Assembly: GCA_017470055.1 (NCBI GenBank)
Contig: JAFUFD010000086.1
Span: forward strand, 1-40,303
Direction of reading: 5' to 3'
DNA length: 40,303 bases
From: Prevotella sp.
GTDB taxonomy: Bacteria > Bacteroidota > Bacteroidia > Bacteroidales > Bacteroidaceae
The notes under the pieces are model-generated. The model made no database searches. It saw only the letters and a program-made list of their open reading frames with translations, and was not told where the DNA came from. Position numbers and translations under genes: made by a program. How positions within the stretch are numbered: the first letter of the stretch is position 1; each line of letters opens with the position of its first letter. This document shows, piece by piece, positions 1-7,669 of the stretch.

Positions 1-106
1 GGTCCTTGGCGATACGTCCCACCTTGACGGGCAGTGTCCGTCTCATGGCATGCTCCACCTCATCCCTGTGGGCTGCCAACTGTCTTCCGAATTGCTCTAA
101 ATCCAT
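1..106 (-). CDS. Phage virion morphogenesis protein, Mu gpG-like (N-terminal fragment)
   Basis: Only the first 35 codons lie in the window, and the gene continues past base 1. The start is the ATG at 106-104. The visible sequence begins MDLEQFGRQLAAHRDEV and contains RRTLPVKVGRIAKD, which resembles the N-terminus of Mu-like virion morphogenesis proteins (helical start, then a basic P-V-K-V-G-R stretch). The position directly downstream of a MuF gene is where this protein sits in Mu-like phages. A near-duplicate of the start (ATGGATTTAG) occurs 20 bp upstream and opens a nine-codon frame ending just inside the gene. Whether that frame is used cannot be told from sequence. Confidence 0.65.
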   Translation of the reverse strand, partial: MDLEQFGRQLAAHRDEVEHAMRRTLPVKVGRIAKD

Positions 107-125
107 ATTTTTTTGCCTAAATCCA

Positions 126-156
126 TTGTCGTTTCAAAAATTATGCTTATCTTTGC
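126..156 (+). promoter_or_regulatory. Perfect Bacteroidetes-type promoter, antisense to the MuF gene
   Basis: TTG at 126-128, 19 bp, then TATCTTTGC at 148-156 matches the TTG/TAnnTTTG consensus. It points rightward into the 3' end of the leftward MuF gene. The only sense frame just downstream is a 28-codon ORF from the ATG at 179, of unknown reality. The box lies in the AT-rich stretch that also contains the MuF toxin-like tail, so it may have arrived with that module. Confidence 0.4.
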
Positions 157-211
157 AGAGGAAAATAGTTCCTTATCTATGTTGGATTGTATTTCCAGCC
201 GTGATACGGGG

Positions 212-1387
212 CTATTTTTCTATAAGACCTTTAAGTATATTAGGGCTATCAGATATACTGTATAAGTACTTCTTTCCATCTAAGTACTCTTTGACAATAA
301 TCCAAGTTTTATCTCCCTGTATTGATGTTTCAAAGAGATGTACCCAATTTGATCCTGGTTTCTCACTGATATCCTTTTTATGACCACGATAACGTGACTT
401 TTTCAGAACTTCACCTATAGATAGTAGCATTCTGTTCTTTTCTGCGTAATGGATATGAGGTTGGTTTGTCCATTCGTCTATACTGGTTCTTGATATACCA
501 ATCTCATTCAATTTTGGATGACTAATGGTAGTGCCTTGGAGTGTCTTTCTTGCTTCTTTCTTAATCTCTTTTATATGCCCTCTTTCTATGCCAAATATAC
601 ACCCATCAATGTACGGACAGTGATAGCAGTCCTTTGTCCTGTCCTCGAAGAATGAGGTCATGAAATCCCTTCTGCCAGGCTTATAGAAGGCGCAGTGGCG
701 ACAGTCGCTTGGGAAGTAAGGATGACTGTCGTTGATCAGGGCTCCGTCCTTACCCGGGTTGTTGTCAAGACCACGGTGGGGGGCGTTGCCCGGCTGCTGT
801 GACACTGCAGCAGACGGAACGGGGGTCGCGGGCTCGTCGGTACTGGTGAGGTCGCACTTGCAGTTCCAGCGGTCGCCGGGACGGTGCTGGTCCCAGAACG
901 GGTCGTCGACGGGGCGTATGACTCCCCAGAAGCGGCGGTGGTCCTCTCCCGGGTGGAGGGACGTGGACGGCATCCACTTGAGGTTGGGCAGCACGTCACG
1001 CTCACGCTCGAACTGTCGCCAGTCAGCAGCCTGTCTTGCGCGAAGAATGGCGGTGTCGTATTCAGTCCTGAGCCAGGCACGGCACTGGTGGCTGGCAATG
1101 GGTATCACCTCCTTTGACCACTCGTTGAAAGGTTTTAAATCGCCATTCGCGTCAAGCAGGCGTGCCGCCATGTCGTTCTGCATGCGGTGAGTCTTGAAGG
1201 CCGAGAAGACGGCGTTTCCATGGCGCACAGCCTCACGGAAGTCGTCATCAGGATCCGCTGCCTCGGAGAATCCCTTATCGGCAGCCGTGTTGAAGATGCG
1301 GAGGAACTCGCTGAAAAGATGCTCCTCGATATCCGTCTTGGGGTTGAACCGCTTGGAGTAGATGCGCCTCTGAGCCGCCTGCAGCAC
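212..1387 (-). CDS. MuF-like minor head protein with a nuclease-toxin-like C-terminus
   Basis: This is a minor head protein of the Mu F/SPP1 gp7 family, which associates with the portal. The MuF-type core contains WMPSTSLHPGEDHRRFWG and DPFWDQHRPGDRWNCKCDLTS, a typical MuF ending. A cysteine cluster follows (DCRHCAFY and DCYHCPYIDGC: two CxxC plus a further Cys), probably a zinc site. The last 110 or so residues (HIHYAEKNRMLLSIGEV, WVHLFETSIQGDKTWIIVKE) resemble the barnase/EndoU/colicin-E5/RelE-like nuclease domains often attached to MuF proteins. The 3' part of the gene (212 to about 650) is clearly more AT-rich than the rest, suggesting a swapped module. The GTG at 1387 is only the first conventional start. 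The frame is open back to the stop at 1585 without ATG/GTG/TTG, and the extra residues look protein-like (VVNDLYYNHGPLCGD), so translation probably arrives by -1 frameshift from the portal gene. Confidence 0.75.
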   Translation of the reverse strand: MLQAAQRRIYSKRFNPKTDIEEHLFSEFLRIFNTAADKGFSEAADPDDDFREAVRHGNAVFSAFKTHRMQNDMAARLLDANGDLKPFNEWSKEVIPIASHQCRAWLRTEYDTAILRARQAADWRQFERERDVLPNLKWMPSTSLHPGEDHRRFWGVIRPVDDPFWDQHRPGDRWNCKCDLTSTDEPATPVPSAAVSQQPGNAPHRGLDNNPGKDGALINDSHPYFPSDCRHCAFYKPGRRDFMTSFFEDRTKDCYHCPYIDGCIFGIERGHIKEIKKEARKTLQGTTISHPKLNEIGISRTSIDEWTNQPHIHYAEKNRMLLSIGEVLKKSRYRGHKKDISEKPGSNWVHLFETSIQGDKTWIIVKEYLDGKKYLYSISDSPNILKGLIEK

Positions 1388-1476
1388 TGTCTGGTCGAAG
1401 CGGAAGGAGGCTGCGTCGGTGAAGGTGGTGACCGTGTCACCGCATAGGGGACCGTGGTTGTAGTAGAGGTCGTTGA

Positions 1477-2820
1477 CTACCAGTCTAAATGAGCCCCGTC
1501 CGTCGGGGCTTGGGCGAAAAAATCCCTCATCCGCATCCAGAAGGTGCGCCGCTGGCGGTTGGCGGGCTGTTTGTCCTGGTTGTCAGGATCTGTGTCCTGT
1601 CCCTCGTCCCCTTTCCTCATCTGGCTGGCGATATAGGCATCCACTCGCTTGCGCTGCTCCTCCTTCAGGCTGTCGTAGTCCTTGGGCTTCTCGATGCCGA
1701 ATGTCTCGTAGAGGTAGTCGTCCGATACAGGCAGCCCGAAGTTGGTCTGAGCCTGCACCAGGATATTCATCTTCGCCGTGAGGTCGACGTTCTTCGGCTC
1801 CATATAGACGAACTTCCCGCCACCGGTGTCGATGCCCATCGCCTGGAATATCTCCGTCATGTCATAGTTGAGCACGTTGAGGATGAACTTCTTGTCAGCC
1901 TTCAGGATGTTCTCCTCTACCGACTTATGGACGGTGCCCAGCGCCTGTGTGCCTGTCGTCGAGGCCTCGGTGGTGAGCGTGTTGCCCAGGATGAGTTTGG
2001 AGAGTTCCGCGTTGCACTGCTCGCAGAGTCGGTCATACAGGTCCGCCGACGCTGTCTTGCCCGTGGACTCCACCAGTCTCATCTCAGTGTCCTTCGAGTG
2101 GAGAAACCTCTGCAGCGCGCCCGCCGACTCGATATCCCTGAGCAGCCGCTTGCGCGCCTCGTCGTCACCAGTCTCATAGATATACTCCTGGATAGGCATC
2201 CCGAATATCTCCGCGAACTGTGCCCAGTCGGCGACGCCGTTACGCTTGTAGATGACCCAGTAGGCTGCCCTCACCAGCAGGCCAAGGTCACGCTCCTTGC
2301 CGACGAATAGCATGTTCGGGTACTCATCCCACTGGCTGCCGGAGATATCGCCCTGCTGACGCAGGATATAGCGGCGGACAGGATCCACGTGCTTGCGTGG
2401 TATCAGGTCGTAGTTGACCCAGCCGCTCTCCTTGTAGAACTGCAGGAGGGTGAAGCCGTACAGTTTCGCGTCGAAGATGTCGCCGATGAGACTGTCGAAC
2501 CACGGGGACTCCAGTTGCTCGTTGACCTTGTCGTCCGGGACCCCGTCGCGGGTGAATGATATCTTGGATGCGAGCAGCGCGTTACGGCGGTGTTCTATGA
2601 CGCTGGTGAGGTGCGTGTCCAGAAGGATGTCCTCATAGAGGTCATAGAGCCTTGTACGGCGGGCGTACTCGATATTCTCAGCGCCTTTGACGGCGCGCAT
2701 GTAGTCGTCGATGTCAATATGGAACTTGCGACCCTGTGTGATGATGATGGTCGTCGGCGCTTTCTGTCCCGGCATGGGACGCAGACCGCCCATGGTAATC
2801 TTCTCTTTACTCTTAGTCAT
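1477..2820 (-). CDS. Portal protein, DUF935/Mu gp29-like
   Basis: The dodecameric portal forms the DNA gate at the head vertex. At 447 residues it is of usual length for the family. Recognisable parts include the N-terminal region ending in an HRRNALLASKISF segment, then SPWFDSLIGDIFDAKLYGF, AYWVIYKRNGVADWAQFAEI with FGMPIQEY, and the late LILGNTLTTEASTTGTQALG motif common in DUF935 proteins. The start is the ATG at 2820, four bases below the end of the gp36-like gene, consistent with an operon. Near the 3' end, codons GAT TTT TTC (1524-1516) form a perfect slippery heptamer followed by a GC-rich hairpin. A -1 shift there would replace the last 12 residues with the MuF protein, giving an 869-residue portal-MuF fusion. 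Confidence 0.88.
   Translation of the reverse strand: MTKSKEKITMGGLRPMPGQKAPTTIIITQGRKFHIDIDDYMRAVKGAENIEYARRTRLYDLYEDILLDTHLTSVIEHRRNALLASKISFTRDGVPDDKVNEQLESPWFDSLIGDIFDAKLYGFTLLQFYKESGWVNYDLIPRKHVDPVRRYILRQQGDISGSQWDEYPNMLFVGKERDLGLLVRAAYWVIYKRNGVADWAQFAEIFGMPIQEYIYETGDDEARKRLLRDIESAGALQRFLHSKDTEMRLVESTGKTASADLYDRLCEQCNAELSKLILGNTLTTEASTTGTQALGTVHKSVEENILKADKKFILNVLNYDMTEIFQAMGIDTGGGKFVYMEPKNVDLTAKMNILVQAQTNFGLPVSDDYLYETFGIEKPKDYDSLKEEQRKRVDAYIASQMRKGDEGQDTDPDNQDKQPANRQRRTFWMRMRDFFAQAPTDGAHLDW
1492..1522 (-). promoter_or_regulatory. Probable programmed -1 frameshift site (portal to MuF)
   Basis: On the minus strand the heptamer T TTT TTC (1522-1516) is in the correct X XXY YYZ register of the portal frame. 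After a 5-nt spacer comes a perfect 7-bp hairpin, AGCCCCG with a 5-nt loop and CGGGGCT (1510-1492). The shifted frame is exactly the MuF frame, which has no ATG, GTG or TTG start until 1387. The U-run precedes the hairpin, so this is not an intrinsic terminator on either strand. Confidence 0.7.
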
Positions 2821-2823
2821 ATC

Positions 2824-3249
2824 CTAAAAATGATTGGTTCGCTTGGGGTTGCTGAGGAGCCTGGTGCCCTCATGGCTGACCTGATCCTCATCGGATGCAA
2901 GGGGAAGCCCGTCGACGGAAATCTCCCCCCTGCTAATCTGTTTCAGCCACTCTACGGCTCGCTCATAGCGGTCACGCCGCAACTGTGACAGTTTCTGGGG
3001 ATTGTGGATCGAGAAGATATGGTAGATGGCGATATCCAGCGCCATCATCAGCACCAGTTGGCTACGGTCCCCGCCGCGGGCGGAGAAAACGGCGTCACAG
3101 TCATAGCGTCCTGACATATAGGAGCGCATCTCCTCTATAGCCCTGTCCTCGCATATCTCCACAACAGCATGGTCGGCACGGGTCAGGGAGTCCAGTATCT
3201 CACGGTGGATGCTGGCGTCATAGTCTTTCAGATCAATAAACTCACTCAT
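2824..3249 (-). CDS. Mu gp36-like protein (DUF1320-type)
   Basis: This 141-residue protein starts at the ATG at 3249, four bases after the terminase stop, and is followed by the portal gene. It is mainly acidic and helical (DYDASIHREILDSLTRADHAV, then AIEEMRSYMSGRYDCDAVF and LVLMMALDIAIYHIFSIHNP). The RxYMSGRYD-type motif and the conserved ALDIAIYHIF helix match Mu gp36/DUF1320 proteins, a family close to head-tail connector adaptors. The tail (EGTRLLSNPKRTNHF) is typical of Bacteroidetes members. A connector or adaptor role between portal and tail is inferred from family and order only. Confidence 0.7.
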   Translation of the reverse strand: MSEFIDLKDYDASIHREILDSLTRADHAVVEICEDRAIEEMRSYMSGRYDCDAVFSARGGDRSQLVLMMALDIAIYHIFSIHNPQKLSQLRRDRYERAVEWLKQISRGEISVDGLPLASDEDQVSHEGTRLLSNPKRTNHF

Positions 3250-3253
3250 AATA

Positions 3254-4783
3254 TCATAGTCTGTATTTGTTCCTCTTCCTGGTCTGTCTTGAGGTGATGA
3301 TCACCGGGGGCTCCATCGATGCCTGCAGTTCGTTCAGTTTACGGTTCCCGCCCTCCACACAGTCGGGACCGTCGGCGGGGAACTTCAGCCGCATGGTGAA
3401 CAGCAGGAACTGCTCCTCCAGACGCTTCATGTGGGGATCGTCACGGAGTGCCTCGTTCAGGACAAGGTTGCCCTCACGGTTCATCGGCTCTAGGTTCGCC
3501 TCGATACGGGTAGCCTTATCGGTTTTCTTCTCCTCGTCACCCCGGATATAAAGGTCGATGCCCTGCCTCTTGCGAAGTTCACGGACATGGGGCTGGAACA
3601 CCTGCTGGAAGAAAGGATCCTGCAGGGAGTTGTTCTCCATGTAGCAGTAGACATTGCTCCTGCCTTCCGTCATCTGGAGCATGTCGACGTACCACTGGAT
3701 GAACTCCGCGCTGGAGGCACGGTCGAGACGGCATCCTATGACATAGAGTCTCCCGCTGACCTTTCCCAACAGGATAACCGCCTTTGTGGAGTTGCGTTTG
3801 GTCTTGTTCTCAGAGTTCGACGGGTCACCATAGATCACCAGGTACTTGAATCTCCTGAGAGGCGGAATCTTGCCATAGGTGACTGACTTGAAAACCTCGC
3901 CCTCCGATATCGGGTTGTTGAAGTACTCGCCCTGAGCCGCTTTCGTGGATATCTTAGACAGTGTACGGTCGATATGCTCCTCGCTGTTCTTCTCGGGCCA
4001 GGTGCTTCGTCCCTCCTTGTCGCGGATATTGACGATATCCCAGTGGTCGGCAGCCTTTCCCGCACGTACCACACAGCAGTCCTTCGCGATGATGTTGCCG
4101 CACCAGACCACCAGCATGGGCTCTGATATGGATCTTGTGGGGTAAGCCGACCGCTCCACCCAGTCCCACTTCTTGTTGATGGTGTCCGGGTTAAGGCACT
4201 CCTCATCCGTGTCGAAGTCGTCGAACAGCAGTACGTCAGGACGCGCCGCCTCATTACGGGTACCACGTGGCGACTGCCCCGCGCCCAAGGCACGGAAGGA
4301 GGCGCCGCACTTCAATATAAACTCGCTGTCGGTCCAACTGCCAAGCGTCTGCTGCTTGCCGTAGTATGCCTCGATACGCTGGTTAGCCTCAAAGTTCACA
4401 CGGTAAGGATCCAGCAGTCGCCTGGCGTTGTCGAGAGAGTTGGAGATGAGCAGGATATTCTTTTTCTTTCCGGTGAGCACCAGATAGAAGACAATGAACA
4501 TGACACAGGTGGACTTCGCCAACTCGCGGCTCCATGAGAGCACCTCATACCACTCATCGTTGGAGATGATACGCCTGATAGCCCTCATCTGGAAGTCGGC
4601 GAACTCATATTTGGCATAGCCAGGGAAGAAGAACTTGATCCACTCCAAGGGATGCTCCTCCAGCCAGATGCGGTGCCTCTCGATATCCGCCTTGGACATC
4701 GCCTTGTCTACCGGGGTCTCGTGATATATGGTATATTTGTACGCGTCCCAGTCACGGTATGCGTCACGGTCAATCTGTCTCAT
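3254..4783 (-). CDS. Terminase large subunit, Mu gp28-like
   Basis: This 509-residue DNA packaging motor has an ATPase N-terminus and nuclease C-terminus. A Walker A-like SWSRELAKST lies at residues 83-92 and Walker B DVLLFDDFD at 183-191, followed by acidic residues (TDEE). The GAGQSPRGTRNEAARPD segment between them is typical of Mu-like terminases. The nuclease half opens with LVIYGDPSN, whose Asp is the usual first metal ligand of the RNase-H-like fold, and later has YCYMENNSLQDPF. The start codon at 4783 overlaps the stop of the small subunit by four bases, indicating translational coupling. Length and motifs are complete, with no sign of damage. Confidence 0.9.
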   Translation of the reverse strand: MRQIDRDAYRDWDAYKYTIYHETPVDKAMSKADIERHRIWLEEHPLEWIKFFFPGYAKYEFADFQMRAIRRIISNDEWYEVLSWSRELAKSTCVMFIVFYLVLTGKKKNILLISNSLDNARRLLDPYRVNFEANQRIEAYYGKQQTLGSWTDSEFILKCGASFRALGAGQSPRGTRNEAARPDVLLFDDFDTDEECLNPDTINKKWDWVERSAYPTRSISEPMLVVWCGNIIAKDCCVVRAGKAADHWDIVNIRDKEGRSTWPEKNSEEHIDRTLSKISTKAAQGEYFNNPISEGEVFKSVTYGKIPPLRRFKYLVIYGDPSNSENKTKRNSTKAVILLGKVSGRLYVIGCRLDRASSAEFIQWYVDMLQMTEGRSNVYCYMENNSLQDPFFQQVFQPHVRELRKRQGIDLYIRGDEEKKTDKATRIEANLEPMNREGNLVLNEALRDDPHMKRLEEQFLLFTMRLKFPADGPDCVEGGNRKLNELQASMEPPVIITSRQTRKRNKYRL

Positions 4784-5223
4784 AACTTGCTTTTGATGTA
4801 ATTGTCAGCCAGGCGGGTAATCTCCTTCGCCTTGTCAAGGTCCATAGGGCGGATAAAGTCAATGAATCCCATCAGCACACTGATGATCTCAGCGATACCA
4901 GCCTCCACCTCCATCTTCTTGATGGCGGAGGATAGTTTGGAGAGGATGTCCGCCTCACTGGGGCTGGCATAGCGCTCACCCTCTGGTTTCTCCTCGATGG
5001 TGCGGTTGATCGCCGCCACCTGTCGGTACAGGTTGGCGATCTGCTGCTCACGGGTGATAGTGAGCCCCGCCTTGTGCTCCTCCCACTTGCCGTCGCCTAC
5101 CCATCGGTTGACTGTCTTGCGTGACACGCCCACACGGTCGGCTATCTCCTGCTGGGTGAGGTTCTCCCTCAGGTAGAGGGTTCTCGCCCAGTCCTTTTTC
5201 TGTGTATTGGTCAGTTCTGCCAT
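4780..5223 (-). CDS. Terminase small subunit / HTH DNA-recognition protein
   Basis: This 147-residue protein starts at the ATG at 5223 as first gene of the leftward late operon. The N-terminus has a clear helix-turn-helix (residues about 22-43, LTQQEIADRVGVSRKTVNRW), as in small terminases that bind phage DNA for packaging. The centre is helical with coiled-coil character (REQQIANLYRQVAAINRTI), suiting oligomerisation. The C-terminus (DLDKAKEITRLADNYIKSKL) resembles other Bacteroidetes Mu-like small terminases (DUF1804/gp27 type). The four-base overlap with the large subunit gene supports the role. A purely regulatory HTH function is less likely given the position. Confidence 0.8.
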   Translation of the reverse strand: MAELTNTQKKDWARTLYLRENLTQQEIADRVGVSRKTVNRWVGDGKWEEHKAGLTITREQQIANLYRQVAAINRTIEEKPEGERYASPSEADILSKLSSAIKKMEVEAGIAEIISVLMGFIDFIRPMDLDKAKEITRLADNYIKSKL

Positions 5224-5244
5224 ATATTATTTATGTTTACGGTG

Positions 5245-5276
5245 CAAAATTGCGGAAATTCCCCCTTTTATGCAAA
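5245..5276 (-). promoter_or_regulatory. Leftward late promoter
   Basis: On the minus strand, TTTG (5276-5273), a 20-bp spacer and CAATTTTGC (5252-5244) precede the terminase operon. The -7 box starts CA rather than TA, the same deviation as in the opposing promoter, which suggests dependence on an activator. Confidence 0.6.
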
Positions 5277-5285
5277 TCGGCATCG

Positions 5286-5333
5286 CATGATGACACTTTA
5301 AAACGTCATCATGGCATTCTAAAATGTCATGAT
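5286..5333. promoter_or_regulatory. Twin palindromic operator between divergent late promoters
   Basis: Two dyads lie side by side. The first is CATGATGAC...GTCATCATG (5286-5313, perfect 9-bp arms). The second is ATCATGGCATT...AATGTCATGAT (5308-5333, 11-bp arms with one mismatch). They are also a direct repeat with a 21-bp period (TGRC-N10-GTCA), so a protein dimer would bind both on the same helix face. The outer edges are 9 and 10 bp from the two -33 boxes, a symmetric class-II-like arrangement. The likely ligand is a Mor/C-type late activator encoded by the phage. Confidence 0.65.
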
Positions 5334-5343
5334 AAAAACCCGA

Positions 5344-5376
5344 TTTGCACGTCTCGTGGAAAACCCTCATCTTTGC
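5344..5376 (+). promoter_or_regulatory. Rightward late promoter
   Basis: TTTG (5344-5347), a 20-bp spacer and CATCTTTGC (5368-5376) lie 14 bp upstream of the protease ATG. It mirrors the leftward promoter, sharing CGATTTGCA around the -33 box and the CA-type -7 box. Confidence 0.6.
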
Positions 5377-5390
5377 ACAAAAAAAGAACG

Positions 5391-6437
5391 ATGGCAAAGC
5401 GTAAATTCTATAACATGATGGTCCCTGGAGACAAGGAGTGTACCATATTCATATACGGTGAGATTGGGGAATGTGCCGAGGTCAAGAGTTCCGATATCGC
5501 CCAGGAACTGATTATCGCCAACCAGAAGTACGAGCATGTCAATATCCGTATCAACAGTATCGGCGGTGACGTGTTCACAGGCCTGGCAATCTACAACGCC
5601 CTGAAGCGTTGCTCCAAGGCGCACATATATATTGACGGCGTAGCGGCTTCAATGGCAAGTGCCATCGCCATGTGCGGTGCTCCTGTCGAGATGAGCAGGC
5701 ATGCCCGTCTGATGATCCACAGCGTCAAGGGCGGTTTCTACGGTACCGCCGACGAGATGGAGAGCACGGTCAAGGAGATACGTACGCTGGAGGAAACCCT
5801 ATGTGATATGTACGCGAGGAAATGCGGCATGACAGCCGATGAGTTCCGCGCACAGTATTTCGACGGGGAGGACCACTGGCTCTCTGCCCGGCAGGCTCTT
5901 GACATGGGGTTCATCGACGGTATCTACGACACTGACCCCGTCCCTGAGAACCTGACCAACGAGGAGTTATACCAAACATTCAATAACCGGCTTGATACCA
6001 AGCCACAAACTATTTTAAACATGGGATTAATTGACGAATTGAGGAAAGACCCGCAGTTCAAGGATTGTAAGGACGATGCCGAGATCCTTGCCAAAGTGGG
6101 GACTTTGAAGAGCCAGGCAGGCGGAGCCGCCGCACTGGCTCAGGAGAACGCCGCCCTGAAGAGGGAGAACCAGGCGTTCAAGGAAGAGAAGGAGGCTGCT
6201 TTCAAGGCACAGAAGAAGCAGTTGCTTGACGACGCGGAGAAATGCGGGCGTATCAACGCCAGCACCCGCCCGGCTTTCGAGGCTCTCCTGGAGAGCGACT
6301 ATGAGAAGGGCAAGGCAGCCATTGAGGCATTGCCAGCCACTAAGCGTGTGATTCAGGATATCAATCGGGATCAGGATGGTCCTGATGCCTGGGACAAGAA
6401 ACAGGCGGAGATCCGTGAGAAGTACTATAACAACTAA
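5391..6437 (+). CDS. Head maturation protease (ClpP-like) fused to scaffold
   Basis: This 348-residue protein processes the prohead. Residues 1 to about 190 are a ClpP-like serine protease: INSIGGDVFTGLAIYNAL (54-71), nucleophile Ser87 in GVAASMAS, and catalytic His110 in RLMIHSVKGG. Residues 211-348 are a coiled-coil, charged scaffold (AQENAALKRENQAFKEEKEA). The start chosen is the ATG at 5391, just after the late promoter; the frame is open upstream but passes through the promoter. Met211 (6021) follows a short AT-rich stretch and begins MGLIDELRKDPQFKD, as an independent scaffold gene would, so an internal start producing scaffold alone is likely, as in lambda C/Nu3. The capsid gene follows 12 bp later. 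Confidence 0.88.
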   Translation: MAKRKFYNMMVPGDKECTIFIYGEIGECAEVKSSDIAQELIIANQKYEHVNIRINSIGGDVFTGLAIYNALKRCSKAHIYIDGVAASMASAIAMCGAPVEMSRHARLMIHSVKGGFYGTADEMESTVKEIRTLEETLCDMYARKCGMTADEFRAQYFDGEDHWLSARQALDMGFIDGIYDTDPVPENLTNEELYQTFNNRLDTKPQTILNMGLIDELRKDPQFKDCKDDAEILAKVGTLKSQAGGAAALAQENAALKRENQAFKEEKEAAFKAQKKQLLDDAEKCGRINASTRPAFEALLESDYEKGKAAIEALPATKRVIQDINRDQDGPDAWDKKQAEIREKYYNN

Positions 6438-6449
6438 TATATAAGAGTT

Positions 6450-7658
6450 ATGCCAATCATTATTAAAAACACCAATTACAATGGTGAGGTACTGGCACGT
6501 ATCTTCACCCTTGCCGTGATGGGATGCCAGATTGTCGAGAAAGGACTTATCGCCGTCATCCCTAACGTGGACAAGAAACTAAGCATTCCCCGCCTGCGTA
6601 CAGGCAAGATGCTGCAGAAGAACAAGGAGATGCCCAAGTTGACAGATGCCAAGGGCAATTTCGAGTACAGTGAGAATGAACTTAACCCAGAGGAGTTCAT
6701 GGCATTCACAACATTCAACCCTAATACCCTTTACAATATCTGGCGTCCTTTCCAGCCAAAAGGGGACCTCGTGTTTACGGAGTTGCCGCCTTCTGCCCAG
6801 AACGCTCTGCTTGACGCATTGTCACGTCAGGTAAAGTTCGAACTGGGTCTACACTACATAAACGGTGTCTTTGGCAAAACCGACGATGAGTTGTTCAACG
6901 GTATCCTCTACCGCATCAAAAATGATAAGGATGTCATCCGTATCTCCTCCAGTGAGACCAAGATGATCAAGAGACTCTACGCCCTTAGGGCTGCCATTCC
7001 TGAGACCATCAAGGAGCATCCTAATCTCCGCATCCTCATGAGCCCTTCTGACTTCGATGACTATGACACTGAACTGACCATCCGTGAGCATAAGAACTCC
7101 GACGAGACGAAGATCAACGAGAAGTCCTTCAAGGGCATCAAGATCGAGACGCTTGTGGGCTGGCCCAGCGGTTTGCTCATCGCCACGCTCTGCGCCCCGG
7201 ACGAGTCGTCCAACCTCTTCGCAGGTGTCCATCTGCCCGATGACGAGAATGTCATCCAGATTGACAAGTATATGCCTGCTGGTGAACTCTACTTCTTCAA
7301 GATGAAGATGAAGGCTGACACTAACATCGCCTTCGGTGAGGAGGTCGTAGTGCTGGATACCCGTGAGAGTCCCGAGTTCGCCCCCAGTATCAGCCTGAGC
7401 CTTGAGAGCAAGACCTTCGATGCTGCGGGCGGTAGTCAGGAGATCACCGTTACGGCTACCAGCGACTATAAGATCGGAGCCGTACCCGCAGGGTTCAGCG
7501 TGGAGGAGAGTGACGGCAAGTTCACCGTGACGGCTGCCGCCAACACCGGTGAGACGGATGTGACTGGTACCATTACGGTATCGCTGTCCAACAATCCGTC
7601 AGTCAAGAAAGTTTTAAGTTTAACAACCAGCCATCAGGAAGTGATTCCTGAGGGATAA
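6450..7658 (+). CDS. Major capsid protein with C-terminal Ig-like domain
   Basis: This 402-residue protein follows the protease/scaffold gene, the standard location of the capsid gene. Residues 1 to about 305 form the shell domain (IPRLRTGKMLQKNKEMPK, ENELNPEEFMAFTTFNPNTL, LRILMSPSDFDDYD, GWPSGLLIATLC). From about 311 there is an Ig/BACON-like beta domain (SLSLESKTFDAAGGSQEITV, SDYKIGAVPAGFSVEES, GTITVSLSNNPSVKKVLSL), probably surface-exposed on the capsid. Ig-like decorations on phage heads are known to help binding to mucus or carbohydrate; that use here is inference. The last residues (EVIPEG) resemble the end of the tail tube protein (SVVPEG). RBS evidence is weak, as is usual in Bacteroidetes. 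Confidence 0.85.
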   Translation: MPIIIKNTNYNGEVLARIFTLAVMGCQIVEKGLIAVIPNVDKKLSIPRLRTGKMLQKNKEMPKLTDAKGNFEYSENELNPEEFMAFTTFNPNTLYNIWRPFQPKGDLVFTELPPSAQNALLDALSRQVKFELGLHYINGVFGKTDDELFNGILYRIKNDKDVIRISSSETKMIKRLYALRAAIPETIKEHPNLRILMSPSDFDDYDTELTIREHKNSDETKINEKSFKGIKIETLVGWPSGLLIATLCAPDESSNLFAGVHLPDDENVIQIDKYMPAGELYFFKMKMKADTNIAFGEEVVVLDTRESPEFAPSISLSLESKTFDAAGGSQEITVTATSDYKIGAVPAGFSVEESDGKFTVTAAANTGETDVTGTITVSLSNNPSVKKVLSLTTSHQEVIPEG

Positions 7659-7669
7659 AAAAAAAGTGT

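Noticed and set aside
6-383. 125-codon rightward frame at the window edge
   Set aside because: It runs antisense through the virion morphogenesis gene and MuF 3' end and has no protein-like pattern.
1492-1522. Intrinsic terminator for the portal gene
   Set aside because: The U-run is upstream of the hairpin on the minus strand and there is no T-run after it on the plus strand.
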